The notes under the pieces were generated by a model. It was not told the DNA's origin and ran no database searches. It saw nothing but the letters and a program-made list of their open reading frames with translations. Both the position numbers and the translations under genes were made by a program. From Lutraria lutraria (lineage: Eukaryota; Mollusca; Bivalvia; Venerida; Mactridae), in assembly GCA_964023205.1 (NCBI GenBank), contig CAXIEG010000619.1, forward strand, positions 17,861-81,860: a stretch of 64,000 nucleotides of DNA, written 5' to 3'. Shown here one piece after another: positions 36,701-51,700 of the stretch. How positions within the stretch are numbered: position 1 is the first letter of the stretch; each line of letters starts with the position of its first letter.

Positions 36701-39700
36701 AAACAACTGCATTGTGGATGATAAGGGTCTTTCTATTTGAGTCAGACCCAGTGGGTGATTAATTTAATCCCTTTAGAGGTGACCATTATGCAATCAGTAC
36801 CTCATGAAAACAGTACTGCAATTTCATAATGAGCTCCAATTAACAAAGGACCATAAAACAATGTGGCACATTGAGCCAAGAATGCAAGGCATGTGTCTTA
36901 TGGACCAGGAGTCATCTGTATTCCACAGTAGGGGGTAATAAATCAGGGTCATTGACAGACTAGCTGCTATTGAAGCAGCATAAATGGAAATGGAATTTTT
37001 TGGTTTTTGATTTATTCCAAGTTTCAAAATGAGAATTTGGGAAAAAGTGATTTTTTTAAAAAAATCTGCCAAAATTACACCAACATACTATAGAGGTGTA
37101 TTGACATCACTTTTGTAGGAAAACCAATTCTAATGCAGTTTTGTCCGTAATAGGCTTCACAACTGGATTTTTAATATTCAACTGTAACGTCCGTCCCCCT
37201 ACCTGACCACTTAATGAAAATCGCCAATAATTTTTTTTTCAGCCAAAAGTTATCTTTTCTCCATCGGAATCAGAACCAAGATACATAAAACATCTTCATG
37301 CAAACAAAATAAATCAAAATTACGAAACTTTATTTTTTGCCTTAGATGCTACTTCTTTTGGCCCATTTACTGTGCAACATGCAATGTACCGTATTCCCCC
37401 GAATAAAGCTCTCGGAGGCGATGCATTTTCCAAAAGGGGGGCGTTTATTGTGACCGTATTTTACAGTTTTTTTTTAGGTCAGATAAATGAATTTGCAACT
37501 CTTGCCATTGAAAAATATCGCGGTGTTAATGCAATATTAATCAACTGTCATTCCGGGTGCTCTTGACTAGGATAAATATTGTAGTCAGTTGCACTAGTTA
37601 AACTACATGTCAAAAATCAATTAAAAGGCTGTCGCTGCCGAGTAAGCGTTTTATCTTTATCGCGTGTCTGACATAATCTCTGACGTAATCTCGCCAATGT
37701 GTAATCGAGTTTTTATGTACATGTCAATAGCTAAGTTTAGCTATCATGGAGTCGAGGGGTAAAAAATCTTACACGGCTTCTTTCAAATTACAAGTCGTTA
37801 AATTTGCGGAAGAAATAGTCAAACACTATGAAAGTGTTGGACATTAACTTTTTTTACAGATGGATTTTTATACCGGTAACTGTCTTTGAAAGGGATGGAA
37901 ATATTTCTGTTAACGCCGTCGACAAAATGTCCGAGGACACATTTAAACCAGTCTATTCAACTATTCTGGAGGTTAAAATTGACATTTTATACACTTTCGG
38001 CACTAGTAAATTTTTGGAGCCACTTTGGTCGGACTTTTGCCAATTGGTGAAAGTGGAGATCGACAGCGTGGGCCCTGATTTGGTATTAATATAAATATGT
38101 CATTCAAAAATCAATTGTGGAAGTCGCGTGTCAGATATGATTGTTACGTATCGATGTATAAGGATAAAGTCGAAACATGGCCAAATAAAACTAATTAATA
38201 AACATCACAAATGGTCCATAGATCTACTGTATTACTGTATGAAAGTGATCGACATTTTTTTTAATAGTGCACTGTATTGATTTTTATTAGATGTAAATTA
38301 CCGTACAGTATACGGTACATAGTTTTTCACGCGGTTTCACTAGTTTTTAGTTATTGTTCACATGTTAATTTTGATTGAAACAATTATTCAAAGTGGATTT
38401 AATTGTGTCTTATCTTTAATAAAAACGGATTTTACGTCATGAGTCCCGGACAGACACTTTTAATGGCAAAAAAAAGGGTTGGGGAGGGGAGCGTTTAAAC
38501 AGGGGAATGCTGTATGTTTAAAAAACATTCTTATGTATAATTACAGTTGAAAACAACCAGCTGGTGAATTCTGATGACATAGTTAAGGACCAGCATATGG
38601 AGGCTGATAATATAGTTTCAAACCAGTTGATGAATTCTGATGTAGTTACAGACCAGCTGTTAAGTTCTGATGATAAAGTTAAGGATCAGCATATGGAGGC
38701 TGATAACATAGTTACAGACCAGCCAATGAGTTCTGATGACAAAGTTAAGAACAAGTATATGGGAACTGATAATGTAGTTACAGACCAGCTGATGCGTTCT
38801 GATGACATAGGAAAGGACCAGTGTATGGAGGCTGATAATGTTGTTACAGACCAGCCAATGAGTTCTGATGACATAGAAAAGGACCAGTATATGGAGGCTG
38901 ATAACATGGTTACAGACCAGCCGATGAGTTCTGATGACAAAGTTAAGAACAAGTATATGGGAACTGATAATGTAGTTACAGACCAGCTGATGAGATTTGA
39001 TGACAAAGTTAAGAACAAGTATATGGGAACTGATCATGTAGTTACAGACCAGCTGATTAGTTCTGATGAGAAAGTTAAGAACAAGTATATGGGGACTGAT
39101 AATGTAGTTACAGACCAGCCAATGAGTACTGATGACAAAGTTAAAAACAAGTATATGGGAACTGATCATGTAGTTACAGACCAGCCAATGAGTTCTGATG
39201 ACAAAATTAAGAACAAGTCTATGGGAACTGATAATGTAGTTACAGACCAGCCAATGAGTACTGATGACAAAGTTAAAAACAAGTATATGGGGACTGATAA
39301 TGTAGTTACAGACCAGCCAATGAGTACTGATGACAAAGTTAAAAACAAGTATATGGGAACTGATCATGTAGTTACAGACCAGCCAATGAGCTCTGATGGC
39401 AAAATTAAGAACAAGTATATGGGAACTGATCATGTAGTTACAGACCAGCCAATGAGTTCTGATGACAAAATTAAGAACAAGTATATGGGAACTGATAATG
39501 TAGTTACAGACCAGCCAATGAGTACTGATGACAAAGTTAAAAACAAGTATATGGGGACTGATAATGTAGTAACAGACCAGCCAATGAGTTCTGATGACAA
39601 AGTTAAGAACAAGTATATGGGGACTGATCATGTAGTTACAGACCAGCCAATGAGTTCTGATAATAACGTTAAGAACAAGTATGTGGGAACTGATAATGTA

Positions 39701-42700
39701 GTTACAGACCAGCCAATGAGTTCTAATGACAAAGTTAAGAACAAGTATATGGGGACTGATAATGTAGTTACAGACCAGCTGATGCGTTCTGATGACATAG
39801 GAAAGGACCAGTGTATGGAGGCTGATAATGTAGTTACAGACCAGCCAATGAGTTCTGATGACATAGAAAAGGACCAGTATATGGAGGCTGATAACATGGT
39901 TACAGACCAGCCAATGAGTTCTGATGACAAAGTTAAGAACAAGTATATGGGAACTGATAATGTAGTTACAGACCAGCTGATGAGTTCTGATGACAAAGTG
40001 AAGAACAAGTATATGGGAACTGATAATGTAGTTACAGACCAGCTGATTAGTTCTGATAACAAAGTGAAGAACAAGTATATGGGGAGGGATAATGTAGTTA
40101 CAGACCAGCCAATGAGTTCTGATGACAAAGTTAAGTACAAGTATATGGAAACAGATAATGTAGTTACAGACCAGCTGATGAGTTCTGATGACAAAGTTAA
40201 GAACCAGCATATGGGGGCTGATGACGTTATTACAGACCAGCTGATGAATTTTGATAGCATAGGAAAGGACCAGCATATGGAAGCTGATTACATAGTTATT
40301 GACCAGCTGATGAGTTCTGATAGCATAGGAAAGGACCAGCATATGGAAGCTGATATCTTTGTTACAGACCAGCCGATGAATTTCAATCACATAGTAGAGA
40401 ACCAGCATATGGAGACTGAAGACGTTACAGACCAACAGATGCGTTCTGATGACATAGGAAAGGACCAGGATACGGGGACTGATAATGTACTTACAGGCCA
40501 GCCAGTGAGTTCTGATGACAAAGTTAAGAATAAGTATATGGGGACTGATAATGTAGTTACAGACCAGCTGATGAGTTTTGACAAAGTTAAGGATCAGCAT
40601 ATAGAGGCTGACAACATAGTTTTAAACCAGGTGCAAGGTAATGATTCAGTTGATATTTATAGAGACCACTTACAAACTTTCTAGAGGTTTTAAGTTTAAA
40701 AATTACAATTGCTACTGGTAAAATGAGACCATTAAAATATATTTTTGTTAAGGTTATGTTGCTAAAGTAAATGATCAGCTTTTAAACTTGCATCGTAAAT
40801 AAAAATTGAAATGCATTAACTGCTATGGAAAGTTATGAAAGTGTAAAGGAACTTAAGGAGGACATCACAAGGGTTTAAATATGTAAACTGACTAATCAGA
40901 GAGGAGCAATTTTGATATGATATCTTCACACTGGCCATAGCTTTCGCAGAAGCAGTGGGGTCCTACAGACATTAATTCATTAGATTGGACCCACTGCATT
41001 GCGTTGTAATCGTATCCACTGCTGCCTGCGTTGTAATTGTTTAATATATATGCAATGAAATATATTACATTAATATGGTTGTTTTATGAAAATATCATTC
41101 ATATGATGCAATTTCGACGTTATCAGAGTTCGTTATTTATAAGATTACAAGGGTTTTAACCAAAATTTTGCAATAGTGCCATTCTTTCGTCAAACTGTAC
41201 ATAAGTGTTTACATTAATGGCAAAGAATTGCATTATGTACGATTAAGGAGCTCGAAGAGTACATGTGTGTGCTCTAGTCTCACTATGTTTTTCCAGAAAA
41301 TAGTGAAAACTTAAAGTAAATCTTGATGTTAAACTTACTGATAACAGTGAAAATGCCATATATATCCACTGCATCTGCAATGCATGCTTATCTGCCGCTA
41401 TGTTAAACCTTGTGCTTCTCTGGAAGCTATGGCCAGTGTGATCATACTTTCCCTAATGGAAACTTCTGTTTTGAGTAAAATGTCACACCATACCCCAGTG
41501 AAATTGGTACCATTCCGCAATATCTCAGACATGTCAGAGCCAAATGTCCTTTCTTTTTTTTAGAAGCTGAAAGTCAAACAGGAAGCTTGGAACATGACAA
41601 AGTGCATATGGTTGTTAGAGCAACAGAACAGGGTCTCCAGCTTGAGGAATATGTGTCAGATTCAGATTGTTCAACAATTTTTGAAGAGCAGGCAAATGTA
41701 TGTAACATTGTCAAGTTAAGTGCACCAGAGCTCTTAACATAAACCATCAGACAACAGAACACAATAATAACAGATTTGAATAAAGCATCTTTAAATGTTG
41801 TAGTCACATTTAGGTCACAGAGCACACAAAGACAACAGAAATTATGTAGTTTATATCTTAGAAATCAAGGCAGTTGTTTCTATGCTTTAAGTTATCAATG
41901 TGCACTGGCTATCAGGAGTAAAAATCATATATGTAAAAGAAAATCCTTAATTAATTAACTCTACTAAAAATGAGATATGCAGAAAAATACATATAAAGTA
42001 TGTTTCTGGAGTTTTTCTTAGATCCCATTCTTATGCTGTGATTCCTGGTATGCTTTATACTTTTAGATATCAATTATTTAGTCAGTCACATTTTGCCATG
42101 GCTTTTCTCCATTGAACTAGGTAATATATAGGGCTGTCCCGATATGCCGGTGTACCGGTACAGAGCTGAACGAAATGTGTATCGTATCGGATGGTCCCGT
42201 ATTTGCCGTATCGCGTTCTTTTTATTTATATTTAAAAAACCTTTTAGAATGTTAAGATACTGAACTAGATTTGCGAATTTACTCTCACATCGTCATCGAC
42301 AATGCTTACGCAACTAATATCCGGGATTCCATACTCTATTTATCGACATTAGCAGCGTCAGGTAAAGATAGACAACAAATTCGATGTGAATATTTAGATT
42401 TTGTCAAGTAGATATTGACTTATAAATTGTATTATGCCACCATGTAATTTTACATAAAAATATGGCAGCATTTTGGTTTGCTGATTGATGAAACAAAGAA
42501 GCATGTATTTGTCTATAACAAGTGTCAACGCGATGTCAAGTATAGCAACCTCAGAACACATAAGTCTCGTCATCATAACATCCAAGTTGAAGGTTTCAGA
42601 AGTTCATTATTAATTAAGTATTGTTGAAAAATTTGACAATCATAACCCTGATTCTTTAAACAATTTTATATGGCTAGAATCTATTCTTGATATAAGGTCA

Positions 42701-45700
42701 TTTACGGGACAGAGATTAAAACTTGCTAATATTCTCATAATTATTTAATTTCCACAATATCAACTAACATATATGTGAATCAAATTGATGACTAAGTACA
42801 AGACAAATTTAGTTTTACACCGTTTAACAGTTAATTAGGACTTTCTAGCACCAAACAAGTGTGCAGAGTTCTCCAAAACACTAATATTACAATGTTTTTC
42901 ATTACAACGAAATATATAATGTATCGTTTACATCGCTTATCGCTAGTACCGTATCGCAATATGTATCGTATCGGCTGAGATCTGTATCGGTACAGCCCTA
43001 GTAATTAATACATATTTAAATGAAGGAAGTACTTGAAAAGATCAGGCCTACAAATAGACATGCGCCTGACCATTGGAGACCTATTAGTCATGCATTCAGT
43101 AAAGTTTGCACACATGTATTCGTTCATTTTTTTCAGTATGGCATACCATTGAAAGGTGTTTTGCAGTTCCCTGCTGATTCGACCACAGATGGTTTTGAAG
43201 AGTCTGTTTCAAGTAATAAGTCATCAGGTAATGTAACATTACTACTTTAAAAGAACATTAGTTAAAATTTAAATGAAACCTTAATCTGCAGTTGGTACAT
43301 TCTAAAAGAATTTTGTAAACCTCATGGAAATTACTAAAATTCAGGTTGTTTAAGAGTTCAACCTAAAAAATTGGTTGAGATTTAAAATAAAGGATTTTGC
43401 AAGGCTTTCAGAGTCACACATTTATGCTGTTCCAATGCTGTTGACCTCCACATACGCACAATATGAATAATTGTAAAGAGAGAAAATAAGGTTTGACTAA
43501 GTTCAGATATGTTTAAAGTAGGATAACAGGCAAAGACAGACACTGCTATTATGCCCCCCTTTCGAAGAAGTGGGGTAATATTGCTTTGCACATGTTGGCT
43601 GGTCCGTCCGTCCATGGGTAGATGAAACAGTTTCTAGATAATCAGCTTGAGAACACTTAGGCCGAGGATCAAGAAAATTGATAGGGAGGTTGGGCACTAC
43701 AAGCAGATGACCTCTATTCATTTTGTCAAAAGTCAAGAATACAGTGACCCGCAATATTTAGATAGCAAGGTGAGCTATTGTGATGTCCAGCATGTATGGC
43801 CTCTTGTTTTATGTTTGTTGAAAACATGCAATGACCAGATGTCTGGATTAGCCCCATGTTGGGGTTCCTTGCTTCAAAAGTTTACTCTGGTAGAAGTAAA
43901 ACATTTACACAGTTACTCTTAAGACAACATTAGTTTATAATACTTTCTTTTTATTTATTTAGAGATAGTAATACAGGCCGTAGATTCAAGCTCTAAAAAT
44001 GATCATGATGAAAATGCAAGAAGAAAAAGAGATTACAGTAAGAAACATTGCTGCTTTTTTTGCGAAAAAGACGTCAGTAAAATGGCAAGACATCTAGAGG
44101 GACAGCATAATGATATTAAAGAGATTGCCATGCTTCCAAAAGTTAAGACTGGAAAAGATTCAGCTAATATTCTTGAAAAAAGAAGGAAAGTGTTTAGCAA
44201 ATACCGAAACTTGGGAGACTTTAATCACAATATTGCTGTACTGTTAAACAAGACTGGGACTTTTTTTGTTGGAAGGAGGCCTTCTGCAAATACGAAGCTG
44301 TATAGAGTGAATGATTATTTGCCATGCATGTATTGCCTAACATTCTTCATTAAAAAAGAACTATGGAGGCATGTAAAAAGTTGTACCTTCAAAGAAGAGA
44401 AATTAAGTCCAGAAAGTCCTGAACAGAAGAAATCTGATGACTGTGTGAAGAATGCAAATTACTTACTGCAGGGTGCTCTAGGAACACAAATATTTCAGCC
44501 AGAGGAAAGTTCAGAGTTTACAGAACATATTTTAAATAGATTTCGTAAGGACGAGATAAGTCAAGCGGTGAAGAGTGACACTTTATTGTTGCTATTTGGA
44601 AGGGTACAACTGAGAAAACTTGGTACTCAAAGAGCAGGTCAAGTAAGAGAAAAGATGAGGATTTTAGGAAGATTAAAGATTGAACTTAGGTCAGAAACAG
44701 GTAAAGAATCTGCAAGTATTAGTGACTTTATAACAGCTGATCACTTTGATACATTTATGAAAGCTATTGGTACCTTAGCCGTAGAATCTAATGAAAAGAC
44801 TTCATCAGGAACTCGAACTTACAGCAAACCTTCATTTGCTCTAAAATCAGGTCAGTTCATGAAGAAAATTGCAGGCCTTAAAAGGGGACAAGCTATTAGA
44901 AGCCATGATGTTGCATTGAAAGATCAGGCTGATGAATTTATCAGACTTTACACAGAGGAATTCTCAGAAAATGTGTCCTCATTAGCACATCGCTCCCTTG
45001 AGGAGAGGAAACATAACAAAAAGATACTTTTGCCTTTGACTGAGGACCTTGTGAAATACATGGTGAGACATATTTTTAGTTTGCACTTGTGTATTGTAAG
45101 TTGAAACTACAGTTGAATCGCGATAGTTTGAAATGCAATGGGAATGGCCGAAAATTTCAAACTACATGTATCACACTTCAAACTATCGCATCTTTTTGTT
45201 ATTTATAAATAAGTCTGGATTATTGAGATGACCCCGCCTGTTGAAGCGTGGTTTCTACACATGTCCATTATGTTTCTGTTTGTATCGAATTTTCCGTGGC
45301 TGAAAACGGTAAAAATTTGGAACAAGCTGAATTCAATTGTTTACCGGAGACAAGCTTTGCAAATGATAGTTAAATAGAAATCACTGTTTTGATTGGATCT
45401 TCATGAAACTTTGTCAGAATGTTTAATGTTTATTCTAATGATATATAGAAGTCATATGCGGTCAAAAACTAGGTGACTAGGTCAAATCTTTAGAAAACCT
45501 TGTCTATGTAGTTGTCATGGTTTTGATTGGATCTTCACCAAACCTTGTAAGAATGTTTGTATGTAGGACAAGTTTTAACATGGGTCATCTGGGGTCAAAA
45601 ACTAGGTCACAGGTTCAAAACAATGTTTCAATGAGTAAACAATGATTGTTATGTGAGCGATATAGGGCCATCTTGGCCCTCTTGTTTAGTATGCTCTACA

Positions 45701-48700
45701 AAAGAAGATAGAAATTTGCTAAACAATTGATGCATATGTTAATTACATTGTTCATTGATTCATAGAATTACCTGGAAGAAAATATGGTTAAATTGACGTC
45801 ACATCTCTCAGAGGATCCATGTCGTAGAAATTGGAATGATTTGGCGGTGATTACATTAGCCAGGGTATTATGCTTCAACAAGCGACGGGCCACCGAAGGA
45901 GCAAAGGTGCTTATTGATCAGTTTAAAAACAGACCTGCCTGGGGAACTGAAAACAGAGAGCTGGTACAAACGTTACAACCCATAGAACGGAACTTGATGA
46001 AACAGTAAGAAATTTAACAAATAATTTTGATTTTTCAAAAACTTGGCTGCCATGTATGTGGTGGAATTTCAAAAATCTTTTTAACTTTTGAATAAAACAG
46101 ATTTTTGCAGTCAGTTCGTTTTTAACTAAAGAAAATTTTAACCCTTTACAGTGTGATTTTAATGGAATGTCATATGACTAAAGTGTTTCTTTACATTAGT
46201 CTCTCATTTTGATGAATTATTTGGCACAAGGGATACCAAATTTATTGAACTGATCTGTTTATTGTTTGCGTGTGTGACTGCTTAGTCAGTGATATCAGCT
46301 TGTCTTTTAAATATTGATTTTTTTAAGAATTCAGCTGTTTCATTGCATTTTTCCATAATAAGTGTAACAACTTTGTTTGCTTGATTTGTTTAGAATGGAT
46401 CTGATTGAAGTTGTGGGGAAGAACTTCAAAAGGGTACCTATTCTTTTGACAAAATCAATGACCAGTGCCTTTGAAGCTTTGATTGATAAAAGGGATGATG
46501 GAGGGGCACCTTCTTCAAATCCGTATGTGTTTGCGCAGGTAAAATATATTAATTTACATAGTTTATTAACGGTTAAGTGAACATTTTTAGCTCACTTGGC
46601 ACAGAGTGCGAAGGTGAGTTTTTAGAATCGAGCTATGTCCATTACAGCGTCAGATTTTTAGCTCACCTGATTCATCAGGTGAGCTTTTAGGATCGATGAA
46701 TGTCCAGAGTCCAGTTTCCCGCCACATTTAGTTTGTTTACACTCTAGCATCCAAGGCTCTTAACAAATCGTGATCATACTTGCTCACAATGTATATGGTC
46801 ACAATGTCTCGGTTAAGTTCGATTATGGGCGAAATCAGACTTATGGGCCCTTGACTTAGGAAATTTGCTATATTTAGCTTGATTACACTCGAGCACCTTC
46901 ATTTATTCACCAATCCTAATCATATTTTCAGTAAATGTATATAACCAAAAGATCTTTGACAAGAGCGATAATGGGCAGAATCGGACCAGAACTTCAAGAG
47001 TTATGGGCCCTTGACTTCGAAAATTTGCTATATTTTAGCTTGTTTACACCGTAGCGCATTCATTTATTCACCGATCCTAATAATATTTACATTGAATGTG
47101 TATGACCTTACGGTCTTGGACATGTTCAGTTATGGGCGGAATCGGACTACATCTTCAAGAGTAATGGGCCCTTGGATTAGAAAATTTGCTACGTTTTAGC
47201 TTGTTTAATAGTATTATACCTTCATTGCTGGTTTTGATCTCAAAATCTACGTAAAATTGGGTTATACGAGATGGAAACTATATTCACTGGTCATTAATTA
47301 TAGTGACTTTGTTCTCATGTGAGCAATCAAGGGCCATCTTGGCCCTCTTGTTAACACTTTACAGGTACATGTAGAGGAAATTAGCGCATGTCTGGTATTT
47401 ATAATGTTATACATGCCATATAAATATGATGTTTTAGGCTATGAAAAAGAAAGAAAAACAATTAGAAGCCTTGTAAAATTTATTTTAGCTAGTTTATAGC
47501 TGTTTTTGTGCATATTTCTTTGGAAGAATTATTTATAACAATAATTGATTCGGCAATCTCATTAGTGATTCTGAGCCATTATGATCTGCTGTTTCGATTA
47601 TCAATTTATTGCACCTCGCACTACAAGTGACATCACATATTTGATTTTTTTCCATAGCAAGAGAAAGAATTTTTTTTCATTTTGTCTTAACAGCTTTTTA
47701 AAGGAGAAATGAAAAGACAAAAGTATCATACTTTGTGTACATATTTGGTTAACTGGAAAGTAATTTAAAATGAATTTACAGGGTGATTTCAACTTCAAGA
47801 AAGGAAGTGACTGCATCAGACACACAGCAAATGCAGCTGATCTTCAATATCCAGAAAGAGTAACAACAACAAAACTACGAAAGTACTTAGCCACTGTCTC
47901 CCAGGTAAAAAACTGAGCAGCTCCATTTTATATAAAGGAAATCACTCTTTATAAGGTCTGTTTTAAGGTTGCTAGTTTTATATATCATTATGCGTGGTCA
48001 AGTTAGCTGGCTTTGAATTACTTATCCCTCATCGTTGTGGGTTTGAAACCTTATTTGGGGTGTAGAATTCTTAATGTGACGAAACCATCCAGCTAGCTTA
48101 CGGAAGGTCAGTGGTTCTACCCAGGTGCCCAAATGTGACAAAATAATGACAGGAGGGGCATTGTGGTCTTCCTCCACCATCACTGGACTAAACACTAACC
48201 ATTATGGCTTGGTAGCCAGCCGGACCACTGACTTGAAAATCTTGGTCACCCAGAAAACTTAGTGGTCCAACAAATATGGCAGTGTGTTTTAAAAATTACA
48301 TCTTTAAGTTGGACCATATAATGAATAATTTGAAGCAGTCTGTGAGTTAGGATTTGAACTACCTGTCCTTATCACCAAAAAAGAAGTTTTCCTTTATACT
48401 CTATGCATAATTACTGCAAAAGTTATTTCTGTGAATCAATAATTACAAGTGCTAATTCCGCAGAAGTATTGCTGATGATTTTAGCTGTTTGTTGCCCAGT
48501 AATTCATGTATATCGTGTTTTTGTTTTGTTTATTAAATTCTACAGCCGAATATTTGGTCACCGACCGGAAGACTGTTTCCGAATTTTAGGTTTGCCCAAT
48601 GAGAAAAATTAGTTGCCTAGGCACACCTGACCATTGTTAATTTTTAGCCCTACATCAACGGCTGGAAAGTCACTATGATTATGATCTGTAATTGTGTCTT

Positions 48701-51700
48701 TGTAATGTTAAACCCAACAAAATGAACTAGAACTATCATAGGTGATTCATACCCCACCCCCAAATGGGGGTATTTTGTCAGAGGTTTAGATCTTTCACTA
48801 CCATGCCCCTTATAAACTGATAAGCCCAGTGCTGGGCATTTTTAGCTCACATGTCACAAAGTGACAAAGTGAACTATTAGGATCACTCTCCGTCCGGCGT
48901 CGTGCGTCGTCAAACTTTATGTTGTGACCATACTAGGGGCCACATTTTTGGCTCAATTTTAGCAAAATTGACGAGTTCGATATTGGGCCATTTGGGGTAA
49001 AAAACTAGGTCACCAGGGCCAAATAAGGGAAAACCTTGTGAACACTTTAGAAATCACTGTTTTAACTGGATCTTCATGAAACTTTGTCAGAATGTTTATT
49101 TTAATAATATGTAGGTCAAGTTTGATAATGGGTCATTTCTGTAGTAAAATTAGGTCACTAGGGCAAATTGCTGGAAAACCTTGTGAACACTTTAGAAATC
49201 ACTGTTTTAACTGGATCTTCATGAAACTTTGTCAGAATGTTTATTTTAATAATATGTAGGTCAAGTTTGATAATGGGTCATTTCTGTAGTAAAATTAGGT
49301 CACTAGGGCAAATTGCTGGAAAACCTTGTGAACACTCTAGAAGTCACTGTTTTGATTGGATGATCATGAAACCTTGTCAGAATGTTTGTCTTCATAATAT
49401 CTTGGACGAGTTCTAACATGGGTCATCTTGGGTCAAAAACTAGGTCGCTAGGTCAAATCTTATGAAAAACCATGTTAACACTGTAAATTTCACAGTTATT
49501 ATTGAATCTCCACCAAACTTTGTCAAATCGTTTGTTTTAATGATATAACAGTCAAGTATAAATATGGGTCTTCTGGGGTCAATAACTAGGTCACCAGGTG
49601 AAATCTTAGGAAAACTTTGTTAACACTATAGATGTCACAGTTTTAATTGGATCTTCACCAAACCTTGTCAAAATGTTTGCCTCAATGATATGTCGGTCAA
49701 TGATGAACATGGGTCAGCCGGGTTCAAAATACTGGGTCACAAGGTCAAATCTTAGGTAAAAATCTTGTAAAAGCTCTAAATGTCATGGTTTTGATTGGAT
49801 CTTGGCCAAACCTTGTCAGATTGTTTGTCTTAATGATATTAAGGACAAGTTCAAATATGGGTCACCTAGGGTAAAAAACCAGGTCAAATCTTAGGAAAAC
49901 CTTATTAACACTGTAGATGTCAAATTTTGATCGTATCTTCACCAAACCTAGTCAGACTGTTTGTCTTAATGATATGTAAGACAAATTCAAACATAGGTCG
50001 TCTGGGGTCAAAAACTAGGTTACCGGTTCAAAACAATGTTTTAATGAGTGAACAGTGATTGTCATGTGAGTGATATAGGGCCATCTTGGCCCTCTTGTTT
50101 GTATAAATGTTGTAGTAATGTCAGAATGGCTATAGTAAATAATCAATATCTTCAATAGTGTTTTCATTAAATCTTCATGAAATTTTCAGTGCTTTTGACA
50201 GTGATAGTTTTAGTTCATCCTGTCTGTACACTTTAAAAAACCTTACATTGAAACCAAACCCAAACCCTTATCGCATGGCCCTTGAGATTTATGTGCTGTT
50301 ATTACCTGTCATGAATTTAGATGTTGATGAACTTGACATAAACATACCTATATACATGTTCATGTAATCTAGCTAACTTATATTATCAGTATCATTGGTT
50401 AATGCTTCATTTACACCAGGTATTCAATCTGTCAGAAACAGAATTGGGTGAATTAGCCCGGCACATGGGGCATGAACTTAGTGTTCATAGACGGTTTTAC
50501 CGTCTGCAAGATGATGTCATTGAATTGGCTAAGGTTTCAAGACTTCTATTGTCTGTGGAGGAAGGAAAAGCTGCTCAATTTGCTGGAAAGAGCCTTGATG
50601 ACATTAATCTTGAAGGTAATTTTTTTTAACCCAGCTACAAGAATAGTTGCGAGGCATTATAAAGTGTTAACTGTCTGTTTTGTATTCATTTGTTGTAAAA
50701 ATCTATTTGGAAAAAGTATATTTTATCGATGAAGAATATCTAAGACAAAAAGTCAGATAACTTATTTGCAAATTGAAAATTATTCAAATTAAAACTAGCT
50801 GCAGTGAGCATTAGTAAATGTGTGATGTAAGAATAAGAAATTACTGGGAAAGGTATGCATACCACACATAAATGTGTCAGAAGGTTTGTCTTAATTATAT
50901 GTAGGACAAGTTCCAACATGGGTCATCTGGGGTCAAAAACTAGGTCACTGGTTCAAACCAAAGTTTTAATGAGTGAACAGTGATTGTCATGTGAGCGATA
51001 TAGGGCCCTCTTGTTTATATAATGAATATTTAGAAACTGGTCAGGATATTTCTAAGCAACAATTTGCAGGTATTAAAAAATGAAGATGCATTATATTACC
51101 CTCTGTAAAATGTAACAATAACTGTGTCAAGGCCGCCTATGGGGGTATTCATCACATTTAGTGATAGTTCTAGTTTATGCTTTAATTAATTAAAAGATCA
51201 CTAGCCTTTCAGCTTGGGTCATGATGTTTGTTGAAATTTGTTCCAGATATTGAAATTGGAGAGGAGGATTACGAAGATGATGAATGTGACTCAGATGGGA
51301 ATGGTAATTATGTTTCCATACTTAATTTGCATAGACTCCTATTCATTTATCAGTACAAATTAGGGCTGTAACGAATATCCGAACTCTTGAGAGACCGCGA
51401 GTCATGACAAAAGTTCGGACACAAATATTCGGATACCGAAGTTTTGCGAGGTTTTCAAACTTATCTTTATCTTTAAAATAACAAGAAATTGAATTAAAAC
51501 AAAAACACAACTACCATTAAATTACCAAAGTTAACGATAAATTCAGTCGATTGTCAGTATCAGGATTGAAAGCATGCCCAGATGTTGGTACTTGTTAAAG
51601 ACCGTACTCTGTTTTACGTTTTATAATAGGAGGTATGAATTACTATGATTTGGTCTTATATGATTTTTTATTAACATATACATAGTTAAACAGGAAGGAT

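Noticed and set aside
37828..38094. 88-codon frame inside the pogo-like element as a host gene
   Set aside because: It lies between the element's inverted ends, has no recognised domain and no phase-compatible role as an exon between exons 4 and 6.
38660..40600. 646-codon open frame on the minus strand, plus shorter ones in other frames
   Set aside because: It is the antisense of the 66-bp repeat array in exon 6. With every unit a multiple of 3, one stop-free unit makes the whole strand open. The sense frame has matching splice phases and the antisense frame does not.
44082..45104. 340-codon frame as a stand-alone intronless gene
   Set aside because: It is exon 9 of the spliced gene. Its first ATG lies inside the first zinc finger, and the frame continues upstream to a good acceptor and ends in a good donor before the stop at 45104.
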